From Antarcticimicrobium sediminis (GTDB lineage: Bacteria > Pseudomonadota > Alphaproteobacteria > Rhodobacterales > Rhodobacteraceae), in contig NZ_SMFP01000001.1 of the NCBI RefSeq assembly GCF_004348975.1, positions 318,701 to 382,700 of the forward strand: a stretch of 64,000 nt of DNA, read 5' to 3'. Below the pieces are notes generated by a model. It was not told the origin of the DNA, did no database searches, and saw only the letters and a program-made list of their open reading frames with translations. The position numbers and the translations under genes were made by a program. Below are positions 1 to 6,789 of the stretch, in pieces; the first letter of the stretch is position 1, and each line of letters opens with the position of its first letter.

Positions 1-30
1 AGGCAGGCGGCGTGCAAAGCGCGCCGCCGC

Positions 31-300
31 TTACTTCAGCTGGCTGTCCTTGGACCCGCGCCGGTTGATGCCGCCGCGGGCCTGACGGACGCCGTCGCGC
101 TCCTGCTGACACTCGATACACAGCTTCACGCCGGGGATTGCCGCGCGGCGCGCTTCGGGGATCGGTTCCTCGCATTCGGCGCAATGGGTCAGGCTCTCGC
201 CCACCGGTCCGCGCCGCGCCTTGAGCCGCGACAGCTCGTCATTGATCGAAGCTTCGATCTGTTCGCTCACCGCGCCATCGCGCGTCCAACCACCGGCCAT
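31..300 (-). CDS. DksA/TraR-family C4 zinc-finger protein
   Basis: An 89-residue protein with the four-cysteine zinc finger of the DksA/TraR family: C40-x2-C43 and C61-x2-C64, with the linking segment EPIPEARRAAIPG typical of the short YbiI/TraR-type members. The N-terminal half is a short predicted helix, so the long DksA coiled coil is missing; members of this size are usually uncharacterised and may act on RNA polymerase. It reads on the minus strand as a single gene. Family assignment is clear, cellular role is not. Confidence 0.85.
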   Translation of the reverse strand: MAGGWTRDGAVSEQIEASINDELSRLKARRGPVGESLTHCAECEEPIPEARRAAIPGVKLCIECQQERDGVRQARGGINRRGSKDSQLK

Positions 301-582
301 GTCAGCCCCTCCTGATCGCCTGAATCTAGGCGGCTCTTGCGCATTTGCCTAGAGCGGTGACGCCGACAGCCCTGAATTTTCCTTTCACCGAAAATATCCC
401 GGGGGAGACGCGGTCCTAGCCGCGGCGGGGGCAGCGCCCCTTCCTCCCCCAAACACCCCCACCAGCCCCGCGGCGACGGCACTCAAACGCACTCAAAATC
501 GCGCAAACAAAAACCCCGCCCTTTCACAAGAGCGGGGTCCAAAAGCAGCGGGGTCAATACCGACCCCCGGCCGGGTGCGGCG
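301..582. other. Intergenic segment with a repeat copy and the rpoH terminator
   Basis: No gene is supported here. It holds a degenerate copy of the dispersed Rhodobacteraceae-type repeat (GC-rich hairpins followed, on the minus strand, by GGGATATTTTCGG) and, next to rpoH, an intrinsic terminator. Short overlapping open frames in this segment have no recognisable protein features. Confidence 0.6.
509..537 (-). terminator. Rho-independent terminator of rpoH
   Basis: On the minus strand a CCCCGC/GCGGGG stem with a 12-nt loop is followed by TTTTTG, about 45 bases past the rpoH stop codon. Confidence 0.75.
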
Positions 583-1479
583 TCACGCCGTGGCCAGCAT
601 GCCCTTTTCCTTGGCCAGTTCGCGCATCTTCTTCTGCAGCTTTTCAAACGCGCGCACTTCGATCTGACGGATGCGTTCGCGACTGACATTGTACTGCCCG
701 CTCAGCTCTTCCAGCGTGACCGTTTTCTCGGCCAGCCGCCGCTGCGTCAGGATATCCTTCTCACGATCATTGAGCACGCCCAAGGCCTGCGCCAACAGCT
801 CGCGCCGCGCTTCCAACTCGTCGCGCGCCTCATAGTCGCCCGCCTGGTCGGCATCCTCGTCCTCCAACCAGTCCTGCCACTGCATGGTGCCCTCGCCCTC
901 GGACCCCACCGTGGCATTCAGCGAGGCATCGCCACCGGACATCCGGCGGTTCATGCTGATCACCTCTTTCTCGGTCACCCCGAGATCATGCGCGATTCGC
1001 TGGACATTCTCCGGGCGCAGGTCGCCCTCTTCCAGCGCCCCGATCTTGGCCTTGGCCTTGCGCAGGTTGAAGAACAGCTTTTTCTGCCCGCTGGTGGTCC
1101 CCAGCTTCACCAGCGACCACGAGCGCAGGATGTATTCCTGAATCGAGGCGCGGATCCACCACATCGCATAGGTGGCCAGCCGGAATCCCTTTTCCGGGTC
1201 GAACCGCTTGACCGCCTGCATCAGGCCCACGTTCGCTTCCGAGATCACCTCGGCCTGCGGCAGACCATAGCCGCGATAGCCCATGGCGATCTTGGCGGCC
1301 AACCGCAGGTGGCTGGTCACCATCCTGTGGGCCGATGCGGTGTCCTGCTCCTCGACCCAGCGCTTGGCGAGCATGTATTCTTCTTCAGGCTCCAACAGCG
1401 GAAACTTGCGGATCTCCTGCATATAACGGTTCAGACCGCCTTCCGGGGTCGGGGCCGGCAGATTTGCATAGTTTGCCAT
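583..1479 (-). CDS. rpoH: RNA polymerase heat-shock sigma factor RpoH (sigma-32)
   Basis: A 298-residue sigma-70 family factor directing RNA polymerase to heat-shock promoters. Region 2 is seen in the RLAAKIAMGYRGYGLP / NVGLMQAVKRFDPEKGFRLATYAMWWIRA block, including the RpoH-type motif near QKKLFFNLRKAK, and region 4 in the C-terminal [23 protein letters not shown] helix-turn-helix. The ATG at 1479 (protein starting MANYANL) is preferred over an in-frame ATG ten codons upstream because a GAGGA Shine-Dalgarno lies about 12 nt before it and the length then matches the family. A CTTGAAA element upstream suggests autoregulation by sigma-32. Confidence 0.95.
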   Translation of the reverse strand: MANYANLPAPTPEGGLNRYMQEIRKFPLLEPEEEYMLAKRWVEEQDTASAHRMVTSHLRLAAKIAMGYRGYGLPQAEVISEANVGLMQAVKRFDPEKGFRLATYAMWWIRASIQEYILRSWSLVKLGTTSGQKKLFFNLRKAKAKIGALEEGDLRPENVQRIAHDLGVTEKEVISMNRRMSGGDASLNATVGSEGEGTMQWQDWLEDEDADQAGDYEARDELEARRELLAQALGVLNDREKDILTQRRLAEKTVTLEELSGQYNVSRERIRQIEVRAFEKLQKKMRELAKEKGMLATA

Positions 1480-1518
1480 TGTTGTCTGTCGTCCTCGATG
1501 TTTATTCACTTAACATTT

Positions 1519-1547
1519 ACCTAGGCAGGCCACGCGGCCCTTTCAAG
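1519..1547 (-). promoter_or_regulatory. Candidate sigma-32-type promoter of rpoH
   Basis: On the minus strand CTTGAAA (1547-1541), identical to the sigma-32 -35 core, is followed after 15 nt by CCTAGGTAA, a loose match to a heat-shock -10. It lies 40-70 nt upstream of the rpoH start. The assignment rests on motif match only. Confidence 0.35.
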
Positions 1548-1720
1548 GGGACCATCCATCCGGACTTGCCACACTATACCTTACACGCCAACGCGGCACA
1601 GTTCCGTCGCAGGGATCGCATTTTTAGCACAGACTTGACGTCTCAGCTTGGGCAAATCGGCCCCGTGCCGCATGTAATCTTCATGCAATTTCGCATGAAA
1701 CGCCTGCAAATTTTCCGAAT

Positions 1721-1765
1721 TTGATGCTCTGCTCCGTGGGATTTTGATGCTCTGCTCCGTGGGAT
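1721..1765 (+). repeat. 23-bp tandem direct repeat, two copies
   Basis: The unit TTGATGCTCTGCTCCGTGGG-AT(T) occurs twice head to tail (1721-1743 and 1744-1765), about 35 nt upstream of the DUF4386 start. The copies are identical except at the edge, so the duplication is either recent or selected, for example as a doubled regulator site. Confidence 0.85.
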
Positions 1766-1799
1766 ACAGTAGCCACGCTCGAACCCAAGGTCCGCCGAA

Positions 1800-2504
1800 A
1801 TGCCCCAGCTTCACAATGTTTTGACCGCCCCGACACCGGCCCTCTTGCCGGAATCGACCAGAGTGCTCTTCACCGCCGCCGGGTTGCTTTATCTCGTCAT
1901 CATCAGCTGCGGCGTCTGGAGCGAAGGCATCGCGCGCGGCGCGCTGATTACCCCCGGCCTCCCCGAGCTCAGCCAAAAGGCCATCACGGCGGCGCCGGTT
2001 CTGTGGCGGCTCAGCATCGTCGCAGACCTGACCATGCTGCTGGCCGATGTGGGGATCGCAGCGGTTTTCCTGCGCCTGTTCGCCGCTAGCGCGCCGGTGC
2101 TGGCGCCGCTGGCCTTTGCCCTGCGGCTGGTACAAGCGGCGTTGATCGGCGCGGCGCTGCTGCCCCTGACGTTGGCCGACGCCCTCGCCCCCGCACAATT
2201 GGACCGCGCCCTCACCCTGCACGCTCTGGGCTATGATCTCGGCCTTGTCTTCTTCGGGGTGAACTGCGCCGTGATGGCCGCGATGCTGCGCGGGGCCGGA
2301 CTGGCCGGCCGGCTGATCCCGCTGGCGCTCGCCGCTTCCGGCGCGATCTATCTTGCCGGCAGCCTCACGGCGCTGGTCGCACCGGGGCTGAACGCCGCGA
2401 TGCAGCCTGCCTATGCGCTGCCACTGCTCGCCGAATCCGGCTTCTGCATCTGGCTCATGGCGCGGGGTCTGCGACGCCCCCGCGCAACGCCGTCAACAGG
2501 TTGA
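1800..2504 (+). CDS. DUF4386 family integral membrane protein
   Basis: A 234-residue, strongly hydrophobic protein with about six predicted membrane helices (first around residues 22-42, then 73-92, 98-122, 140-160, 170-190, 207-224). The pattern RVLFTAAGLLYLVIISCGVW...ADLTMLLADVGIAAVFLRLF is that of DUF4386, whose biochemical role is unknown. It is convergent with rluD and overlaps its 3' end by 50 bp. It stands alone on the plus strand behind the 23-bp tandem repeat. Confidence 0.8.
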   Translation: MPQLHNVLTAPTPALLPESTRVLFTAAGLLYLVIISCGVWSEGIARGALITPGLPELSQKAITAAPVLWRLSIVADLTMLLADVGIAAVFLRLFAASAPVLAPLAFALRLVQAALIGAALLPLTLADALAPAQLDRALTLHALGYDLGLVFFGVNCAVMAAMLRGAGLAGRLIPLALAASGAIYLAGSLTALVAPGLNAAMQPAYALPLLAESGFCIWLMARGLRRPRATPSTG

Positions 2505-3501
2505 TCATATCCTGCGCCAGCGGGGCCTCGAATCGCAGCGCCTCGCCCGTCACCGGATGCTCAAACCCCAGAACCGCCGCATGCAGCGCCTGACGGGGGA
2601 AGCTGCGCACCATCTCCAGCGTCGCCTCGGGCAGGGCCTTTGCCGGCAGCTTGCGTCGCCCGCCATAGACCGGATCCCCGATCAGACCATGGCCGGCATG
2701 GGTCATATGCACCCGGATCTGGTGCGTGCGCCCGGTTTCCAGCCAGCAGGCCACCAGCGCCGCCACCGGCGGTGTGCCGAATCGCTCTTCCACCCGCACC
2801 CGCGTCACCGCATGGCGCCCGCCCTGAAACAGCACCGCCTGTCGCTGCCGGTCGGTCTTGTGGCGGGCCAGTTGGGTGGTGATCTTCATGATGTTGCCGG
2901 GCTCGAAACTCACGCCCTTGATACCCCTCAGACGCGGATCGCTGGCCTCTGGCACGCCATAGCAGATCGCCTGATACAGTCGCTCCACCGTGTGCGCCTC
3001 GAACTGCGCCGCCAAGCCCTGATGCGCCGCGTCGGTCTTGGCCACCACCAAGAGTCCGCTGGTCTCCTTGTCGATCCGATGCACGATGCCGGGCCGTTTG
3101 ACCCCGCCCACGCCGGACAGATCCTCGCCGCAATGGTGCAGCAGCGCATTGACCAGCGTCCCCGAGGGCGTTCCCGGTGCCGGATGCACCACCATGCCCG
3201 CCGGCTTGTTCACCACGATCAACTCGTCATCTTCAAACACCACGTTCAGCGCGATGTCCTCGGGGCCGATATGGCTCTCTTCCGCCTCCTCGACCACGAT
3301 CTCGATCTGCGCGCCCTCGCCGACCCGGGCCTTGGCGTCGGACACGACGGTGCCATCCACCTGCACCGCCCCCGCCACGATCAGCCGGGCCAACCGGGTG
3401 CGCGACAGCACCGCTTCGTCTGGCACATCCCGCGCAAGCGCCTTATCAAGGCGGGGCGGCGGATCGGCCGCTATCTCGAAACCGACAATACGGCTGGCCA
3501 T
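2455..3501 (-). CDS. rluD: Ribosomal large subunit pseudouridine synthase RluD family
   Basis: A 348-residue enzyme that isomerises uridine to pseudouridine in 23S rRNA (helix 69 for RluD). An S4 RNA-binding domain lies at about residues 17-75 (RLDKALA...SRTRLARLIVAGAVQVDG). The catalytic domain carries the HRIDKETSGLLVVAK motif with catalytic D144, plus the GRTHQIRVHM motif. The ATG at 3501 is chosen because the S4 domain starts right after it; a longer in-frame reading would add about 79 residues of low-complexity sequence. The start codon overlaps the start codon of the divergent gene at 3500. Confidence 0.92.
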   Translation of the reverse strand: MASRIVGFEIAADPPPRLDKALARDVPDEAVLSRTRLARLIVAGAVQVDGTVVSDAKARVGEGAQIEIVVEEAEESHIGPEDIALNVVFEDDELIVVNKPAGMVVHPAPGTPSGTLVNALLHHCGEDLSGVGGVKRPGIVHRIDKETSGLLVVAKTDAAHQGLAAQFEAHTVERLYQAICYGVPEASDPRLRGIKGVSFEPGNIMKITTQLARHKTDRQRQAVLFQGGRHAVTRVRVEERFGTPPVAALVACWLETGRTHQIRVHMTHAGHGLIGDPVYGGRRKLPAKALPEATLEMVRSFPRQALHAAVLGFEHPVTGEALRFEAPLAQDMINLLTALRGGVADPAP

Positions 3502-3808
3502 GACTGATCCCCTGCCCCAATCCGACGACGCCGTGCCCGAACCGGGCCCCCTGCGTCTGTTGCGCCTTCTCGTCACCACGCTCACCGTGGTGATGATCGT
3601 CGGCGTTGTAGTGGTCGTCGGCCTGCTTGTCACGCGGCTGTCGGGCCGCACGCCGCCCCTGCCCGACCAGATCACCCTGCCAGACGGCGCCAAGGCGCAG
3701 GCGGTGACCATGGGCCCCGGCTGGTACGCCATTGTCACCGACGATCAGCGCATCCTGATCTTCGACGCAACCTCCGGCAACCTGCGCCAAAGCGTCGAAA
3801 TCGACTAA
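3500..3808 (+). CDS. DUF6476-like single-pass membrane protein
   Basis: A 102-residue protein with one long transmembrane segment at about residues 22-47 (LVTTLTVVMIVGVVVVVGLLV), an acidic/proline-rich N-terminus, and a periplasmic C-terminal domain with a WYAIVTDDQRILIFDATSG motif. Small proteins of this layout (DUF6476) are conserved in Rhodobacterales beside rluD. Function unknown. Its ATG shares bases with the rluD start codon on the other strand, so the two genes have no space between them. Start and family are well supported, role is not. Confidence 0.75.
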   Translation: MTDPLPQSDDAVPEPGPLRLLRLLVTTLTVVMIVGVVVVVGLLVTRLSGRTPPLPDQITLPDGAKAQAVTMGPGWYAIVTDDQRILIFDATSGNLRQSVEID

Positions 3809-3871
3809 AGCGGCCCACAAGGAGCGGCCCAGAAAAGCGCCGCTCTCACATCATCAATTTTCGGAGTTTAA

Positions 3872-3948
3872 TGGTACCGCCTCCCCGGCTTGAACGGGGG
3901 ACCTCTGGATCCACAATCCAGCGCTCTAACCAACTGAGCTAAGGCGGC
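3872..3948 (-). tRNA. tRNA-His (GTG anticodon), CCA encoded
   Basis: A complete cloverleaf on the minus strand: 7-bp acceptor GCCGCCT/AGGCGGT, D-stem GCTC/GAGC, anticodon stem CTGGA/TCCAG with loop TTGTGGA (anticodon GTG), variable loop AGGTC, T-stem CCCCG/CGGGG with TTCAAGC, discriminator A73, then encoded CCA. The base before G1 is T, so there is no G-1. Base 72 is U, pairing G1:U72. This is the derived alphaproteobacterial tRNA-His type. Confidence 0.97.
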
Positions 3949-4110
3949 ACTGGGTGGCGATTTAGCCAACCGCTCCGGTGAATGCAAGCGCTTTACCAAT
4001 CATTTTGCGATGTTTGTTCAACCGGCCCGCCACCGCCCTCGCGCGCGCGACCCTGCTTGATTCCCAAACCGCCGCGCGCTAGCAGGGGTGCCTAGTCATC
4101 GGAGGCCACC

Positions 4111-4299
4111 ATGAGCATCAATACCGAACGCGACATCGAAGCCAACATGCAGATCGGGCCCACGGACAAGGGCATGGTGCGCATTTTCATCGAATCCCAA
4201 GGGGTCGAGGTTCCGATGGATTTCGAACCCGAAGAAGCCGAAGAAATCGCGGAAGAGATTCGGGCCGCCGCTCAGGCTGCGCGCGCCATCACAGACTGA
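4111..4299 (+). CDS. Small acidic conserved protein (DUF6324-like)
   Basis: A 62-residue acidic protein with an alanine/glutamate-rich C-terminal helix (EPEEAEEIAEEIRAAAQAAR). A GGAGG Shine-Dalgarno stands 6 nt before the ATG. It resembles the small DUF6324 proteins of Rhodobacterales; no function is known. Its stop overlaps the 3' end of the convergent mmcB by 11 bp. Confidence 0.7.
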   Translation: MSINTERDIEANMQIGPTDKGMVRIFIESQGVEVPMDFEPEEAEEIAEEIRAAAQAARAITD

Positions 4300-4744
4300 C
4301 GCCCACCACCCCGGCCACTCCCGGATCTCGAAACGCCTGCAATCGCCGCGCCGCATGGGTGGCGAATTTCTGGATCATGGCCTTGCGCCGCGCCGGGGCC
4401 AGCCTGTCCTCCGGGCCCATACGGACAATCTCGGCGTCATAGGCATCGGCAAGGATCAGCCCGCTGCCCTCGGGCAACAGTTCGGTCGGGAACGCCATGT
4501 CCACCGCCCAGAAATAACGGTCGCACCACTCCAGATAGCCCTGCCATTTGCTGTCGGACTGAAAATCGGCGCGGCTGGACTTGCACTCGATCCCCCAAAG
4601 CTCGCCCTTCGGGCCCAGCCCCATCACGTCCACCCGCAGCCCGCGGCTGGGAACGAATTCCTCCACCGACACAAAGCCGCACCGCGCGAGATGACGCGCC
4701 ACGCCGCGGGCCAGAAGCTGACCGGGTTGCAAACTTACCTGCAT
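4289..4744 (-). CDS. mmcB: MmcB family DNA repair / PD-(D/E)XK nuclease-fold protein
   Basis: A 151-residue protein of the MmcB (DUF1052) family, found in alphaproteobacteria and linked to the SOS/mutasome response in Caulobacter. The nuclease-fold core is visible: D39 in RVDVMGLG, then E53-C-K55 in WGIECKSS, followed by FQSDSKWQGYLEWCDRYFWAV. The start at 4744 (MQVSLQPGQ) gives the usual length; an upstream in-frame ATG would drag in a copy of the dispersed repeat as coding sequence. Confidence 0.85.
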   Translation of the reverse strand: MQVSLQPGQLLARGVARHLARCGFVSVEEFVPSRGLRVDVMGLGPKGELWGIECKSSRADFQSDSKWQGYLEWCDRYFWAVDMAFPTELLPEGSGLILADAYDAEIVRMGPEDRLAPARRKAMIQKFATHAARRLQAFRDPGVAGVVGVSL

Positions 4745-4817
4745 CTGAGGAATGTGAACAATCCATGAACAAAAATCAAGCCTGCGAAAGCCCACCCGCC
4801 CGCGGATCCCGGCGCCG

Positions 4818-4847
4818 CGCCCCTGCTTCTTCTTGTTAAAAATACTC
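4818..4847 (-). repeat. Dispersed repeat core, copy at mmcB
   Basis: The minus strand reads GAGTATTTTTAACAAGAAG followed by AAGCAGGGGCG, nearly identical to the copy at 62370-62399 and sharing its core with the copy near 13509. A GCGGC-aa-GCCGC hairpin precedes it. Confidence 0.7.
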
Positions 4848-4924
4848 AAACCGCGGCTTGCCGCCGACGCTCCGCTTTGCGGTGATCGCCCCTTGCCCCA
4901 GCCTCACAGACCTCCTATCTGTAA

Positions 4925-5098
4925 GGGGTGACGGGTACTGCCCTTCTCGTGAACGGTTGCATTCCGGTGGCCTTAAGCAATTCCGAGGGAGCTGGCTCTG
5001 TTCTGGTCCTGGCCTGATTACCTGGCGCCCACCTGTACATACAGGTCCTCGGGAATCATAACCACACGGTTGCTTGGTGGTCCCGTCACATATCCCCC
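4925..5098. ncRNA. Candidate structured RNA, 6S-like rod (strand uncertain)
   Basis: Some 540 bp between mmcB and the next gene hold no convincing protein gene. About 174 nt can fold into one long rod. A closing stem pairs GTGACGGG (4928-4935) with CCCGTCAC (5082-5089) and is extended by GGGG/CCCC. A large internal bubble follows. An upper stem pairs AATTCCGAGG (4979-4988) with CCTCGGGAAT (5047-5056), and a perfect hairpin ACCTGTA-CA-TACAGGT lies at 5031-5046. Size and shape resemble 6S RNA. On the plus strand TTGCCC (4893-4898), 17 nt and TATCTG (4916-4921) could be its promoter. Identity is inferred, not proven. Confidence 0.35.
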
Positions 5099-5155
5099 TG
5101 CACGACCAAGCTTGACCGACTGTGTCCTGCGCGACGCCCCCCCGCACGACCAAGA
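5094..5155 (-). repeat. Short direct repeat CTTGGTCGTGC-GGGGG
   Basis: On the minus strand CTTGGTCGTGC followed by a G run occurs twice, ending at 5094 and 5137, 42-43 bp apart, beside the structured segment. Possible regulator or promoter elements; function unknown. Confidence 0.45.
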
Positions 5156-5288
5156 TCGAAAAGCCGCGCCCCTCAGCCCTTTGAGCCCCTCATACAGCAC
5201 AACAAAGCAACCGACCCGGAAGGGATCCGGACGGTTGCACGCAGTGTCACACCGGTGGTTCAGGCTGTTGTCGGTTCAGGCGGCCGGC

Positions 5289-5621
5289 TCAGTTGCGGCG
5301 CGGCAAGTGACGGGCGCGCGGAGCGCTTTTGGCTTCAACCGGAACCGGGTGAAGTTCCTTGATCCGAACCGGCGTATTGCCACGCGGGCCGCTCTCGTCG
5401 CGCTCGGCCATGGACATTACCGCCCAAGCGAACTGCACCCCGGCAAACACGACGCCATGGGCCAACCACAGCACCAGCACCGCCAGTATGCCGACGTCAG
5501 AGGTGCTGACCAGATGCCACATGTTCATCACGTTGAACCACAGCAGCATCGCCACAAAGGCCGCCGCAATGGCGAACCCGATAATGACATTGCGGATGTA
5601 AAGCTTGATCAGTTTGGGCAT
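5289..5621 (-). CDS. Small two-helix inner membrane protein
   Basis: A 110-residue protein with two predicted membrane helices (about residues 9-31 and 41-68), the second containing LAVLVLWLAHGVVFAGVQFAWAV, followed by a basic, proline-rich cytoplasmic tail. I recognise no named family. It lies about 130 bp downstream of nusB on the same strand and could be the last member of the rib-nusB transcript. Confidence 0.7.
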   Translation of the reverse strand: MPKLIKLYIRNVIIGFAIAAAFVAMLLWFNVMNMWHLVSTSDVGILAVLVLWLAHGVVFAGVQFAWAVMSMAERDESGPRGNTPVRIKELHPVPVEAKSAPRARHLPRRN

Positions 5622-5749
5622 GTCTCAATCTCCAATACCGCAATGGTAGCACGCTTGCGGCCGCCGTCCATGCCGATTGGCTGCGCATCTCGTCGCAGGG
5701 CGGCTTCCCGCCGAAAGGAGAGAGCGGGAACGACCCCGCCCGGCGCGGT

Positions 5750-6238
5750 TCAGAACGCCTCGGGCCGGCCCTCGTGCGCCATGTGATCCAAAACGGCGTT
5801 GACGAATTTCGGCTCGCGCCCGTCGGGGAAAAACGCCCGCGCGATATCCACGAATTCACTGATCACCACCTTGGGCGGCGTGCTGGACTGGGTCAGTTCG
5901 GCCCCGGCGGCGCGGAATAGCCCGCGCAAGGTCGGATCGATTCGCGCGATCGGCCATTTCGCCACCAGCGCCCGATCGGTCATCTGGTCGATCTTGGCCT
6001 GATAATTGACAGCATCGCCGATCAGCTTGCGAAACAGCGCGACATCGCCCTCGATCAACTCACTGCCGTCCTCCTCCACCGCCGCGCCAAAGCGGTGATC
6101 AAGAAACTCGGTCACCACCTGCTCGGTGGTCTGGCCGGAATGCTCCATCTGGAACAGCGCCTGCACAGCATAAAGCCGCGCGGCTGATTTCATCTTGCGT
6201 TTCTGATTGCCCGAAAGGGGCGCGCCCGTGGTGCTCAT
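5750..6238 (-). CDS. nusB: Transcription antitermination factor NusB
   Basis: A 162-residue all-helical RNA-binding protein that with NusE (S10) forms the rRNA antitermination complex on boxA RNA. The family pattern is clear: RLYAVQALFQMEHSG near the N-terminus, then ARIDPTLRGLFRAAGAEL and PPKVVISEFVDIARAFF...KFVNAVLD. The ATG at 6238 overlaps the ribH stop as ATGA, which indicates translational coupling in a ribBA-ribH-nusB operon. Confidence 0.95.
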   Translation of the reverse strand: MSTTGAPLSGNQKRKMKSAARLYAVQALFQMEHSGQTTEQVVTEFLDHRFGAAVEEDGSELIEGDVALFRKLIGDAVNYQAKIDQMTDRALVAKWPIARIDPTLRGLFRAAGAELTQSSTPPKVVISEFVDIARAFFPDGREPKFVNAVLDHMAHEGRPEAF

Positions 6239-6786
6239 GCGGTGGTGGATCCGTCGTTGTCCCCGGCTAGGAGGAAGGTATCGGACGGGCGCTTGAAGCC
6301 CACGTCCTCTTTCTGGCCGCCCCACTTACGGCTGAGCGCGATCAGATGCAAGGCCGCAGCGGCCGCGCCGCCGCCCTTATTCTGATCCGCCGGGTCGGCG
6401 CGGACCTCGGCCTGTTTGCGGGTCTCGACCGTCAGGATGCCGTTGCCGATGCACAGCCCCTGCAATCCCATCAGTTGCAGCGCCCGGCTCGAATCATTGC
6501 ACACGGTGTCATAATGGGTCGTCTCGCCCCGGATCACGCAGCCCAACGCCACGAAACCGTCGAAATTGGAATAGCGGTCGGCCATGGCGATGGCGGTGGG
6601 CACCTCCAGCGCGCCGGGCACCTCGGCAACATCCCAGCTGCCACCGGCCGCTTCGATCTCGGCCTTGGCACCGGCGATCAGGTTGTCGGCGATATCCTTG
6701 TAATACGGCGCCACCACGATCAGCAGCTTGACCGGCTTGTCAAAGACAGGCCGCGTCAGGGTATAGTGGGTTTCATGTCCGGCCAT
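6235..6786 (-). CDS. ribH: 6,7-dimethyl-8-ribityllumazine synthase
   Basis: A 183-residue lumazine synthase, condensing 5-amino-6-ribitylamino-uracil with dihydroxybutanone phosphate in the penultimate step of riboflavin synthesis. Motifs seen: VVAPYYKDIADNLI, PGALEVPTAIAMA, the FVALGCVIRGETTHYD loop carrying the active-site histidine, and GNGILTVETRKQAEVRAD. It starts 3 nt downstream of the ribBA stop and overlaps nusB by ATGA. Confidence 0.96.
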   Translation of the reverse strand: MAGHETHYTLTRPVFDKPVKLLIVVAPYYKDIADNLIAGAKAEIEAAGGSWDVAEVPGALEVPTAIAMADRYSNFDGFVALGCVIRGETTHYDTVCNDSSRALQLMGLQGLCIGNGILTVETRKQAEVRADPADQNKGGGAAAAALHLIALSRKWGGQKEDVGFKRPSDTFLLAGDNDGSTTA

Positions 6787-6789
6787 TTC

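Larger units (their letters stand above)
1480..1799. other. Intergenic region between divergent rpoH and the DUF4386 gene
   Basis: It contains the candidate rpoH promoter, a TATAGT -10-like element on the minus strand, and a 23-bp tandem duplication next to the plus-strand gene. No protein-coding or RNA gene is visible. Confidence 0.5.

Noticed and set aside
4836-5200. Two overlapping short frames in the mmcB-downstream gap
   Set aside because: Their codons follow the palindromic structure of the candidate RNA; composition is not protein-like and starts are poor.
4850-5290. tmRNA, SRP RNA or RNase P RNA in the same gap
   Set aside because: No tag-coding alanine run or tRNA-like end, no conserved SRP tetraloop/GGAAG motif and no GAGGAAAGTCC element were found; only the 6S-like shape remained.
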